DNA of 64,000 bases from Diadema setosum (lineage: Eukaryota > Echinodermata > Echinoidea > Diadematoida > Diadematidae): the NCBI RefSeq assembly GCF_964275005.1, contig NC_092702.1, positions 7,550,330 through 7,614,329 on the forward strand, written 5' to 3'. This document shows positions 1-11,175 of this stretch, piece after piece. The position numbers and the translations under genes were made by a program. Each line of letters starts with the position of its first letter. Position 1 is the first letter of the stretch. Below the pieces are notes generated by a model. It was given only the letters and a program-made list of their open reading frames with translations, had not been told where the DNA came from and ran no database searches.

Positions 1-3000
1 AAGAGTCAGTTCCTGTCCTATAGCACAAGAAATTACACTATCAATTAATTTTAAACGTTCATTGTTGGCTATTTTATTCTTGATAGTAGAGCTTGTATTT
101 TTTATTCACCAAAATATGCAATTAGACATCAGTGTAGGCCATGAAAGTACATCATTTTGTTTTTTAGTTGCCGATTCAAATAATAAAAAAAAAATGTTTG
201 AAGAGGCAGAATTTTTGAACAAGTTTGCACTCATTCTTAAGGCCTCTTTTCTTAATTTCTTTTGTATGTGTTTTTAATATGATTGATTCATATGCTGATA
301 TAAAAGTGTAGACAACAAATACCACATATGCAATTGCAGTTTATTTGGCATGGTTTAACACTCGTTAACAACAGCAACAGTTTTGCAATCACAGAATGAG
401 ATGCTCACATGCCTTTTTAAAGACATTTATTTATGTATTTGTTTATTGTTATTGTTGTTATTGGGTGTCTGGTTTTTTTGTTTTTTTTTTTTGGGGGGGG
501 GGAGGGGGTGGAAATGCCCTGATTGTAACGTAATGTTCATTAGAGTTCATTGAATACACGATATATATTTTCCTTAACAGCTTTGTACAGTTCCTAGTCC
601 TGTGCCGCATTGTAGTCAGACGCATCAAAAACTTCTTTTGAGTGTTGACCCAGCCAAGTCTTTACTTGTTGTTGTTTTAACATGCATTTTGCTAATGAGA
701 TATCAGAGAAGACATGAGCAGTACAAGAACACACTAGTTCAGGTAGTGTCATTTATAGATATTAACCCGATAGTCGATAGTCTCTGCCTAAGGCATTCCA
801 CTTGAAAAGTCATATCCACTGATCATAACATTTTGTGACAAGTAAAGTCCTTATGCAAATTTTAACCTGTTTTGGACAATGTTTCAGATGAAATAAAATC
901 TGAAAGTCTGCTAGAATAATAATTTAACCTTACGAGTTTTGATAGCCACACTTGCGTACAAGTTACCCTAGAATCTTTGACATCCTTCCTTTTTCAATAT
1001 GATGTATTTCCAAAGTACTTCCAACAGTTGCACTTTATTCTTGCACTTCATTCATTTGGAAATTGTTTCGATTTGCATGTAGTTGATTCATTCTCTTTTG
1101 GTCCGGTGCAACCATTTTGCATGAGTTGTTAGATGTTTTCAAATGGAGCAGCGATTACCCTGTCAGAACATCAGATTTAGGATGATATGAATGCGGAGAA
1201 ATCATATACATCTTGTTCAAAACAAGAGAGCAGAGCAGCAATTTTAAAGTGTTTCATAATCACACAAAACAGGACTTCAAATGGAGCAGTTTGTGATATC
1301 CCACACTGGAAGCAATCTTGCTGGATGTGAAATGTTTCATAGTGAAACAAAGTCTTGCCAATGTTGTTGCCACGTTCTGGCAAGTCTTTTAATTTCTGCT
1401 ACACTCTCACAGTATGACCCCTTCCTTCCTGTCAAATCTCGAAAGAAAACATTAGGAAAAGGAAGAACATCCTTAACTTTTGTCCTAATTTCCTCTCGAC
1501 GAAACCTTGCATTTCTGTGGACAAAACTTAAACTTTAAAGCAAAGCAAGATAGTTAAGTCATAGTGTCATTTGTACCAGGTGATGGTGTAAGTATTTCAT
1601 GTTTAAACTGTTTTAATATTGTTTTTGCTCTGAAAAATATTTATGGAATAGATATATGCATACAATTTTTTATTTTGCAATTACATACCTGTAATGTTCA
1701 TTTCTTTTGTAGTGTTGAGAATGCTTCTTTTTTATTGTCCCATATATCATTTTGTACTTTTATACTATTTATTTTTTCTATCTCATTCATCTGTCCTTAA
1801 AAAAAAAAAGAATGTTTAGAATTTGATGAATCATGTTCAATTTCAGATTGTAGCTATTGATTGCCAAATTTTCATCCCACTGATGATCTCTACTTGAGTA
1901 CTTATCATGAGATTAAATGCTTCTGTGTGTAAACTCTAATTGCCAAAACAGAAAGATGGATTATTTTAGATTGGAAGTTACGGGAGTTGACTTGGCTGTC
2001 ACAAGCCAACTCGTAGCCAACACAACAGAACCCATAGGGGTATTTTTAAACTATATTTTGTTTGAAACATTAAACATAATGGGATCCATCTTATCAGGGG
2101 TATTTTTAAAAATGTGTTTTGTTTGTATATCAGTTGTTTTTTCATGTTCAACCTATTTATATATACATATATATATTTCATATCCATAAGTCTGTTGTGA
2201 CGAGCAGGTGATAAGTGTATGCCTATGCTAGTTGTATGATCCAAGCCGGTCATGTTGTGTCAGTAATTGTAAATAATGCATCGGTGTACTGCCGTGTCAC
2301 TTCAGAATATGTTTCGGATTAACTCTGAATTGAAACGTGATTTGAATTATATTTGCCTCAAAGTATCATTTTTCTCTAACTAATGCCTTTGGATCTTCTC
2401 TGTACGGATCTTTACAGTGTAACCTCCTGTCGTTGTTTGTGTAAACTCTGCCTGTTAATAGTATGCTGCTAGTCAACATAATGAGGTCTAATAAAACAAA
2501 CTAATGTAAACTCAACTTTTATCAGTCTGTTTGTTATTATCTGTGATTTCAGAGATTTGCTCTGAGATGTATGTTTGATTTGGCTTAGCTTTACATCAAA
2601 TGACTATGTAAGCTGCATATGGAAAATTATGTGTTTGTTCGGTGAATGGTATCTTTTACGAGACTTGATTAAAGCATGAAAAAGACATACATATCACACC
2701 CTCATACATTCACACACAAGGACACACACATAAACAAATGGATATATGGATAGGTGCATGAAAATGTTAAGAAACCAAATAGGTACTTGAGGATTGTAAT
2801 CAATTAATATATAAATGAATATGTGAATCAGTAAATGATTAAGTGAGTACATGAATAACTTAATGGATAAAGCTAATGGTGATAGATAATCTAAATATAT
2901 CAAAATGTAGATATCGCGAGAAATTTCAGTACACCAGAACCAGAATTTCCAGAGGCAAAAAAAAAAAAGGCTCAACATTGACAAGATTACTCCATAATGT

Positions 3001-3692
3001 GCATACATATTCACTAAGCACACCTACAGGAGGAGGAAATACTAAAGAAAGCATGTGGTTGATACCACCTTTTACTAAAAAATTAAATCACAGCAACTTG
3101 TCCATAATCATTACATAAACGTCATCACTTTTGGTTTGATGTAAAATTGTTGGAAATCGTAATCAGCATCGGGCTTTCAAACCTTCCTTGAGTAGCATCA
3201 GGGCAACTCCTAAAACAATGAATAATCAGTGCTTATTTACATAGATTAAGGGCACTTTGTCGATCGGTTGCAGTAAAAACAACTCGATGCAGGAATTCAT
3301 TAACTTGAATCAAAACCAAGATTTTTTTAAAGAAAAGAAATCAGATTATGCAATCAAAATTGAGTTTTAATAATTAAACTGAATTTATTGCTCATCTTTC
3401 ACAACAAAATATCACTGGACAAAGCAATAGACTCATCAAAGTGCAGTTCAAAATATAGAAACAAATTACAAATGTAGATGCAATGATTAATGGCCAGCAG
3501 GTAGGTAACACAAAATTACATTTCAATGGATAACAGAACTAAAGCTTTCAGTCTGTATCAAAATGAAGAGTATTCAATATGATGGAACCAACCAAAAGCA
3601 ATGCTTTTAGGTACTAGTTGGTTCCTTTGTTTTAGTGCAGCCTTAGATCATAAAAAAATGGAGAATGCTCTCTGAGAAATTCAGTTAACTGG
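1..3692. other. Non-genic AT-rich stretch
   Basis: No convincing coding exon, RNA gene or transposon was recognised here. All open frames are short, AT-rich and lack recognisable domains. A T-run followed by a G-run lies near 477-510. The stretch could be intron, UTR or intergenic DNA; the sequence alone does not decide. Confidence 0.5.
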
Positions 3693-4060
3693 TTAAGGGA
3701 TGGTATAGTATTGGTTGAGGTGAGGATTTGGCCTTTAACTTTTTGCAAGATACTTAGAAACCACTTACAATTCTAAAAGGAATTCAAAGTTCATCTGATG
3801 AAAATCAGTTTTGAAATGGCTGAGATATCCAAAAAGAAAGGACAACAAACCGGTCCCACCCTTTACTAGGATTGCTCTGTTTTGGATATCTCAACCATTT
3901 CAAGACCAATTTCCATCAAATAAGCTTTGAATTCCTCTTAGAATGATATGTTCTTACATATCTTATAAGAGATTTTTCATCATTTAAAAAAGAAAATGTC
4001 ATCAAAATGTTGAAAACTTGAAGCCCCATCTCAACCCCAAGTATATCATCCCGATTTTAA
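3693..4060. mobile_element. Long-armed MITE, family C copy 1 (TTAA-flanked)
   Basis: This is an inverted-repeat element of about 370 bp. The left arm contains GAAAATCAGTTTTGAAATGG and GAGATATCC; the right arm carries the reverse complement (GGATATCTCAACCATTTC then ATTTCCATCAAATAAG). It starts at TTAA-GGGATGGTATAGT and ends at TATATCATCCC followed by TTTTAA. Similar copies lie at 7500, 23581, 40206 and 48588. It has no coding capacity, so it is a non-autonomous element. TTAA flanking is typical of piggyBac-type transposition, but no transposase was seen to confirm the superfamily. Confidence 0.75.
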
Positions 4061-5566
4061 ACTTCATGAAAAATGCACTCCCTCTTCTCAACAACTCATT
4101 CACCAGACTTACTTTTAATTAATTAGCAGGGTTTTTTTTTTTTTTTTTCAGCTGCACAGAATCACCAGCTATACCCTGTCACCGTCTTGCTCACCTTTTT
4201 CTGATTTCTCGTCAGCTAGGTTGTAGGCATGTATAGATCCAGTTATGTCACATTGTTGCGTTTCAGAGTTTCTGTTTATGTTTGTGTTTGTATCTGTGTC
4301 TGTGTTTCTGTTTCTATTTTTTTCTAATGTCATGTAATGTCTGTCCTGTCTTGGATTACTATATAACTTTACTTTAGTAATTAAGAAAATTGAAATTTTT
4401 GCATTGATTGCTTGACTTGTCCACAATATACAAGTACTGCTTTTCAGAGGACCCCTCATTTTTTTTTTCTCGGAACAGAGATAATGCTATATGTTCAGTT
4501 TGAAACTTTGTATACATGCTTTTCATTTATTAATTACAACCAATTTTCACCTTGCAGTCAAGCAATGTATATTTGAGATCATGTTTGATTTCCTTGTTTT
4601 ATGTTCAGGAAAGAAAAATAAAATTCAATTAAAAAAATGGATGATACGTAGATATGCAAAAAGTTGGATGTTAAATATGAGATACTGAGTTGGTGTTTAA
4701 TATCCATGCCGGCTCATTTATGGTTTTAACTTAACATTGTAGGGTATCATTTCAAAATATAAAACCTTCTTTCTTTTTTAGAAAGGTAATTAGTTACTGT
4801 TCTTCTTGTTGATTTTAAACTTCAACAAGACAAACAAGAACTTTCCGATAAAGTGCTTGATTTTTTTAAAAAAGAAAGAGAATTTTGAATGCACTTAAAC
4901 CACAGTAACACCAGTTGGTCTGGTCTCCCATTGACACTGGGTGGGTGTTATATTATTGACATAAACACCAGCAATATCAAATCAACACCATGTAGTATCA
5001 TTGTTGAATTAACACCAGCGCATATGCAGTGTCAAAAATATCACCAGCTATACAGTGTCAAATTAACACCACAAAGTAACAGACAAGCACTTTTCAACAC
5101 CATCACGACATACTTTATTTCTACACCTGTTTGTGTGGTCTTCTATTGACACTTGATCGGTGTACACCTATAGTGTTAAATCTAGCACTGATCTTTTTGT
5201 AGTGTACTATTAAAGGTGTAACATGGTTTGACATACTCATATTGGGTTAATTATTACAACAGCCAAGATGTCTGTAGTGTTATTACCAAAGTCATATTAT
5301 ATATGCCATGATATTTCAAAAGTTTCAACTTCCCTTTCTTTTTGTGAGAGAATGCTTTACAATTAATGCTGAAGAATTAACAGTGGTGCAGTTTTTCACC
5401 AGTTTTATTTAGTTTTTTCCTTGCTTTGTCTGTAATGGGCCAATGTTATGTCAGGTCCAATGTTTTCAAAGTGTAAATTGAAACGTTTTCTCGTACATGT
5501 ATCTAGATCAATGCTGAAGTTAAATTCTTTGTATCTCTGAAATTTCCTTACACTTGTACCTGATTA
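4061..5566. other. Non-genic stretch with AACACC-motif repeats
   Basis: No gene was recognised. Between about 4889 and 5210 the motifs AACACCA and TGACACT/AGTGTCAA recur many times in both orientations, forming a degenerate interspersed or inverted repeat. The remainder is AT-rich DNA without domains or splice-bounded exons. Confidence 0.45.
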
Positions 5567-5942
5567 GTTCATAATTACACCTGCTAAAATTCTCAGAATA
5601 TCTAAAGGTATTTTTGTTGCACTTTGAGTAGTCATCTTGAAAGCCCTTTTTTCTTTCTTAGTTCATAATTTCACCTGCTAAAATTCTCAGAATATCTAAA
5701 GGTATTTTTGTTGCACTTTGAGTAGTCATCTTGAAAGCCCTTTTTTCTTTCTTAGTTCATAATTACACCTGCTAAAATTCTCAGAATATCTAAAGGTATT
5801 TTTGTTGCACTTTGAGTAGTCATCTTGAAAGCCCTTTTTTCTTTCTTAGTTCATAATTACACCTGCTAAAATTCTCAGAATATCTAAAGGTATTTTTGTT
5901 CCACTTTGAGTAGTCATCTTGAAAGCCCTTTTTTCTTTCTTT
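5567..5942. repeat. Tandem array, four copies of a 94 bp unit
   Basis: The unit starts GTTCATAATTACACCTGC and ends in AAGCCCTTTTTTCTTTCTTA. It begins at 5567, 5661, 5755 and 5849, a constant 94 bp period. Copies are almost identical; visible differences include AATTTCACC in copy 2 and GTTCCACT for GTTGCACT in copy 4. Near identity implies recent tandem duplication. No reading frame is preserved through the array. Confidence 0.95.
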
Positions 5943-6303
5943 TTCTTTTTTAATATATTCTTTAATAATGTTAACATCCATGCTCTCCCCTCCCCCTTTA
6001 TCACCCATATCTCTCTCTTCCTCCAAGCTGTTCTACTCTTTATGTAAACACATGTTACATCATTATTCTACTTGACTGTGTTTCAGTAGTTCCCAACTTC
6101 CCAAACAGTTGGTAGTTGCAATTGATACTATATACACATACTTATTCGTAAGTCTTTTTTAGGGAAATTCTTTACAAGCCATGCTTCCCAAAGGTTTCCT
6201 CATCTTCCTCTGTGTGTGCGTGTGTGTGTGTGTGCGTTTTATCTTTTTAATTTTTGTTGTTGTTGTTGTTGTTGTAATGTACTAGCATACCATTTGCTTG
6301 TTA

Positions 6304-7175
6304 TACAGTGCATATCAAAACAGGATAATCCAGCTTTGGAGGGCTACTATTTCATAATTGTCAGCTATGGAGAGCATGATGTTGGTTGTGTGGGAACTCT
6401 TCCTCTTTCCATTGGTACCTAATTATGTTGACAATTGTCATGCATGACTGAGCACATGGACTTTAAAGACAACAATGACAAATTGAACTTTTTCCAAGTT
6501 TGAGTGTCACATGAAGGAACGATGAATGTCTCACTGAATGGATGAGATCTGTCAGTGAAAGTGGTCAATATAATATAGGCCAGCCTGTACCAAAGTTTGT
6601 GTTTAGGGTGTCTTCAAACATTTTATGATCCATAAACTTCAACTTGGCCACCTGCCTGATAACTTGGTCACTCCCTCAAAGGTCAACCCACACAGTCCAC
6701 TTTTCTCTGTTCATATATTCAACACCACCCTCGCAGCGACAAACCATGTCTTGAATATGAGGAGAGAAAATGGATAATGGGTTAGCCTTTGTGGGAGTGA
6801 CAAAGATATTGACAATGTGGCCATGTTGAAGGTTATGGACCACAAAAGGTCAGAAGAAACCCTATTAAACGTAAACCTGCTGTCATGCAGGCTGTCCTGT
6901 TAGTTTGATCACTTTCATTGTCAGATCTCCATTCAGTGAGACATCAGTTGTACCTTCATGATAACACTCAAACTTGGAAAAAGTGCATTTTGTCATTACT
7001 GTCTTTAAAGTTAATGTGCTCAGCCATGTATGACATTTTGTTACCATAATCAGGTACCAATAGAAAGAGGAAGAGTTCTCCTTTCCTTACAACCAACATT
7101 GCACTCTCCAACATAGCAGACAGTTATGAAATAGTAACCCTCCAAAGTTGGATTACCTTTTTTTACATGCACTGT
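6304..7175. mobile_element. Foldback element of about 870 bp with long inverted arms
   Basis: The left arm (CAGTGCATAT, GGATAATCCAGCTTTGGAGG, later GTTTGAGTGTCA) is repeated in reverse complement on the right (ACTCAAACTTGG, CCTCCAAAGTTGGATTACC, TGCACTGTA). The centre is near 6740 and the two halves are similar almost throughout, including AATATGAGGAGAGAAAA opposite TTTTCTCTGTTCATATATT. No transposase frame is present. It is a non-autonomous DNA transposon or foldback element; the superfamily is unknown. Confidence 0.75.
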
Positions 7176-7499
7176 AGGCCTATGTGATATTTGCATTTGA
7201 GATACGGAAGATAAATAAAGTTCAAGTTCAATTACCACCTTAAAGGGACTGTTTTTGTTTTTGTTTAAATGTATGCCTGTTAATGAAATTTGTATTTTTT
7301 ATATTGTAAACTGACTGTTTTGGGTGCACCAGGTGGGTTGAGGAGGATGGCCTGAGGGCCAAAGTCATTCAGTTGGCTCATTCCAGACCCGGGCTGCCCA
7401 ACCTGGTGCACCTTTACCACTCCAGTGTATGTTCTGATTTCGAAATATGTATTATGATATTTGTGAATGAAAGCCGAATAAATAATAATAATAATAATA

Positions 7500-7888
7500 G
7501 TACAGTACTGGTTGAGGTGGGGATTCATGTTTTGAACATTCCTAAGTGAGATAATGAGAAACTTCTTGTGAAATATGAAAGAGCATGTACTTTTAAGAAG
7601 GATTCAACATTTATTTGATGAAAATTAGTTTTTAGATGGCCGAGATATCCACAAAAGTGATAGTAAAAAAGGCGACAGGCCATGCCTTTTATTACGATCT
7701 CTTTGTTTTACCTTAATTGTTTTTTGATATCGAATCTCAGTCATTTCAAAACCGATTTTCATCAAATAAACTTTTGATACCCCTTAGAATTGCATGCTCT
7801 TTGACATCTCATAGAGTGGTTTCTGCATATCTTGCAAAACGTTAAAAGTTAAATCCTCACCTCAACCAGAACTGTACACACCCTTTAA
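7500..7888. mobile_element. Long-armed MITE, family C copy 2
   Basis: The start TACAGTACTGGTTGAGGTGG is mirrored by CCTCACCTCAACCAGAACTG and TGTACACACCC-TTTAA at the end. The interior holds the family hallmark GGCCGAGATATCC and the mirrored TGATATCGAATCTCAGTC. It is most similar to the copy at 48588. The left boundary is blurred by an AATAATAAT microsatellite. Confidence 0.7.
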
Positions 7889-8000
7889 AAATTGAAATCT
7901 CATGTTCAATACAGTACACACAAAAAAACAAACAAACACACAAACAAAACAGGAAAACGTTTGTTGGATAGATGATTACTGTATATCGGTTTAGGTAATG

Positions 8001-8149
8001 AATAGATAGATAGATAGATATACATACAAACATACATACATACATACATACATACATACATACATACATACATACATAGAATGAAAGAAACATAGATGGA
8101 AAAATAGATAGATAGATAGATAGATAGATAGACAGATAGATAGATAAAG

Positions 8150-8211
<62 letters not shown>

Positions 8212-8345
8212 AGAGATGGATAGATAGAGATAGATAGGTAGATAGATAGATAGATAGATATATTGATTGATAGATGTAGATAGATAGAGATATCTCGGTA
8301 GACAGATATAGGGGCCTATTAGGTAGATTTAGGTAAAGAGATTGA
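8001..8345. repeat. GATA/CATA microsatellite block
   Basis: Long runs of (GATA)n are interrupted by a (CATA)n run at about 8021-8080, followed by further GATA runs with occasional variants (GACA, GGTA, AAGA). The open frames across it, rich in Ser, Tyr, Leu and Ile, are artefacts of the four-base repeat and not genes. Confidence 0.97.
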
Positions 8346-10281
8346 TTGATATACAAAGATAGATACATGTACATGTATTCCTTCTTTTTTTTCAGCAATA
8401 GTATGCTAAACAATATATATGCAAATAACATACATTTTATACAATTCAACTGTCTATGTGTATATTGAATTGTGAGATATTTTGTGCTCACAGCATGCAG
8501 GGCATATTAGTTGGATACGGGTAGTCGGATCGATTGGATATAATATCCGCAATTAATCCGGGTGCCAAGTATTGTTTCCAATGATGATACACCTACGTAC
8601 TACGCACACACACTATACACAACCACTACACACACAATGTACACTATCTACGCGAAGTTAGTAACCGATTTAAGGATTGGCAACGCTGCTCTGACCGTCC
8701 ATGTTTCGTGGTGAACCCGGGCTAAACGTACGTATAAAATGCCCCTTTCCTCTAATTTTTTCTATCCGAGATATCAAGTGAAAAATGTATCATGTACCTG
8801 ACCGGAGTGAGATTGGTGATTTAGGACATTCTGTCCCTGTTTTGAGAAGTAATTGTGTCTTATTTATCGTGTGTAAAAAAGGCCGGGGCCATTGAATGTG
8901 TTGTCGTCATAGACCCATGCGAACAAAATGAGGTGTGTAGATGAGGATATAGACTAACAGTAACATCTAGTAAAATTTATCGGCTGTAGCTTTCGACAAC
9001 TAATTTTGCGTACAGTGTAGGCCTAGGCCCCAGAACAAATATAGGCCTGTATTACCTTTCGCAGTCGTCTTTACCGGACAGTGATATTACAGACATTTCA
9101 GCCGTAAATTTACTTTGGTTTTTGCCAAGCGCATCAAGCAATAAAGTTTACCACACTTTCCACAGCCAGCCACACCCAAAAATTAAAAGTTCTTTACTTT
9201 TAAGTATGGTTGGGTGTTCATAATATCGGACACCTAACGTTTTTCTATCAATAGAAACGTGAAAAATCTCACAATTTGCCTGAAATTTTACTCACGTGTG
9301 GAGAAAATACTCCGGATTCACAAGCGCGCACTGAAAATGCGATCTGAGGTACGCGCTCTAGATGGCGGCTTCGAACGCGTGGGGTGTCATTTTTTCCGCA
9401 CTCAGTTGCCGGGCTCATATCGACCGACCACCCCGCCCTCTATTGACAATACGTATAAAGCGTACTTAAACGTGTTTTTTCGACAAGCTGCTGTGTTTTT
9501 CTAGTCGTAATTTTTTTCCCCAATAATATTTGAATATATTTTGAATCCTTCGATATTACTTTTGAAGGACTGTTTGATGAATTTGACTTGATTTTCATTA
9601 GGAAACTTTTCATCGTAATTGAAATAAATTAGATGAGTCGGTTTGTTTTTTCACATTCATTTCTCGTTTCTGCATCAACTCGTACGGTCGTAGCGGGCGA
9701 CAAAATGTTTATGTCATGTGTATGTGTAACGTGTGTGCACGATCGTACAAGCGGCGGTGACAATTTTGCGGTCAAAATCGTCAAATTTATTACGGAAGGA
9801 TACTCTACATCTAACAACGAGTCAGCAAAGGTAGGCCTAGTTATATGTAGTTACACGATAAACCTTATTCGATTTTGCTAAATTTCGGTAATTTAGAGGA
9901 ATTTACTCGGTAGCGTAGCCCAGTGAAGAATCGAACACCGTTGCGCGTAGTCCCATGCGTACATTTTCTTTCTGTACGCGCAATGCCATTATAATGCGCG
10001 GTCGGTCGTTATGGACCCGGTCGGTGGGTTGGACCCCCTACCATACACACTGTAAAGATTGTGTTTACTTCTGATATTTACTCAGTAAATTAGATTTACC
10101 AGCATTTAGGCAATATCTTACAGCATATGATAATGAAAAAAATGGCAGGTTGATTTGAAGAATGCACAAAGCTGTAGGGCCTAGCCATTGTCACCAAATC
10201 AATGGTCACCGTGATCACCATGATCACGCGTGACTATTCTGGCACTCTGGCCTGGATCTTGTCTACTGCCTTCTGTAACAG
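8346..10281. other. Non-genic stretch with a CpG-richer patch (about 9240-10030)
   Basis: No gene was confirmed. From about 9240 to 10030, CpG dinucleotides are clearly denser than in flanking DNA (for example TTCGAACGCG, CGACCGACC, GCGCGGTCGGTCG). This could mark a promoter or first exon. An open frame from an ATG at 9633 reaches AAAG-GTAGGC at about 9828-9837, which could be a splice donor. The peptide has no recognised domain and the opposite strand is also open. It is a candidate first exon at best. Confidence 0.3.
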
Positions 10282-10849
10282 TTAAAGGGAAGATAAACCC
10301 CAGAACAATGTGGATTGAGTGAAAGCAGCAACATTAGTAGAACACATCAGTGAAAGTTTGAAGAAAATCGGACAATCGATGCAAAAGTTATGAATTTTTA
10401 AAGTTTTGGTGTTGGAACCGCTGGATGAGGAGACTACTAGAGGTTATGATGTATGAGTGGACTACAATATCAGGAAAATATGAAGAAAATACTATACACA
10501 AATCCATATTTCATGAAAATTACAAATTCCATCAACTTGATATTTACATATGTTAAGGGTAGCAATTATTCCCCCTGCTTTCTGAAAGCGGTTGCTCCAC
10601 TGCTCTTTCGTAATTCCAGAAAAGTGAATTTTTGTTGAATATCCTTTATATTTTCTTTGTATTGTTGTCCACTCATACGTCATATCCTCTAGTAGTCTCC
10701 TCATCCAGCGGTTCCAACACCAAAACTTTAAAAATTCATAACTTTTGCATCGATTTGTTCCATTTTTCTCAAACTTTCACTGATGTGTTCTACTAATGTT
10801 GCTGCTTTCACTCAATCAACATTGCTCTTTGGGTTTACCTTCCCTTTAA
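10282..10849. mobile_element. Long-armed MITE, family D copy 1 (TSD TTAA)
   Basis: The left end TTAA-AGGGAAGATAAACC is mirrored by GGTTTACCTTCCCT-TTAA at the right end. The arms are about 190 bp: GTGGATTGAGTGAAAGCAGC against GCTGCTTTCACTCAATCAAC, and GAGGAGACTACTAG against CTAGTAGTCTCCTC. No coding capacity. A related full copy lies at 42018-42593 and a half copy at about 11950-12183. TTAA duplication suggests piggyBac-type mobilisation in trans. Confidence 0.8.
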
Positions 10850-10929
10850 AACTTGTGCATTCGCATTCTTGATGCTCTGAATACATCTGATGTTGAATAC
10901 CAACATATCCGGCATATCCGGCATGGCAC

Positions 10930-11175
10930 TACTGTAAAAGTGGATATTTTTGCATGACTAATTTTTTGCGCTCGGCGGGGTAAGAAGAGTTTCGCGGGTT
11001 TTTAATTCGAGAATTCGGATCAAGACAACTAGGCCTACTGGAACATACATTAGACCATCTATAGCAAGCAAAAATTAATTCACCTGCTTTTGAAAAGTAC
11101 TTATTTTTGCACTTTTTTTGGTAGCGCAAAATGCGCAAAAATTTCAACACCGTAAAAATTTCTACTTTTACAGTA
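10930..11175. mobile_element. MITE family A copy 1 (TACTGTAAAAG ends)
   Basis: It starts TACTGTAAAAGTGGATATTT and ends AAATTTCTACTTTTACAGTA, giving terminal inverted repeats of about 20 bp. The interior has GACTAATTTTTTGCGCTC and TTTTTAATTC, seen also in the copies at 25566, 37265, 43841 and 59550. TA target duplication is plausible because TA closes both ends. Length is about 246 bp with no reading frame. Confidence 0.8.

Noticed and set aside
4169..4459. Asn/Thr/Asp-rich - strand frame
   Set aside because: The repeated NTDTDTNTN stretch derives from a degenerate TGTTT/TGTGTC simple repeat.
8001..8300. CRISPR-like regular repeats
   Set aside because: The four-base periodicity has no spacers; it is a eukaryotic microsatellite.
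7857..8491. Long - strand frame rich in Ser, Tyr, Leu and Ile
   Set aside because: It is a translation of the GATA/CATA microsatellite and carries no independent coding signal.
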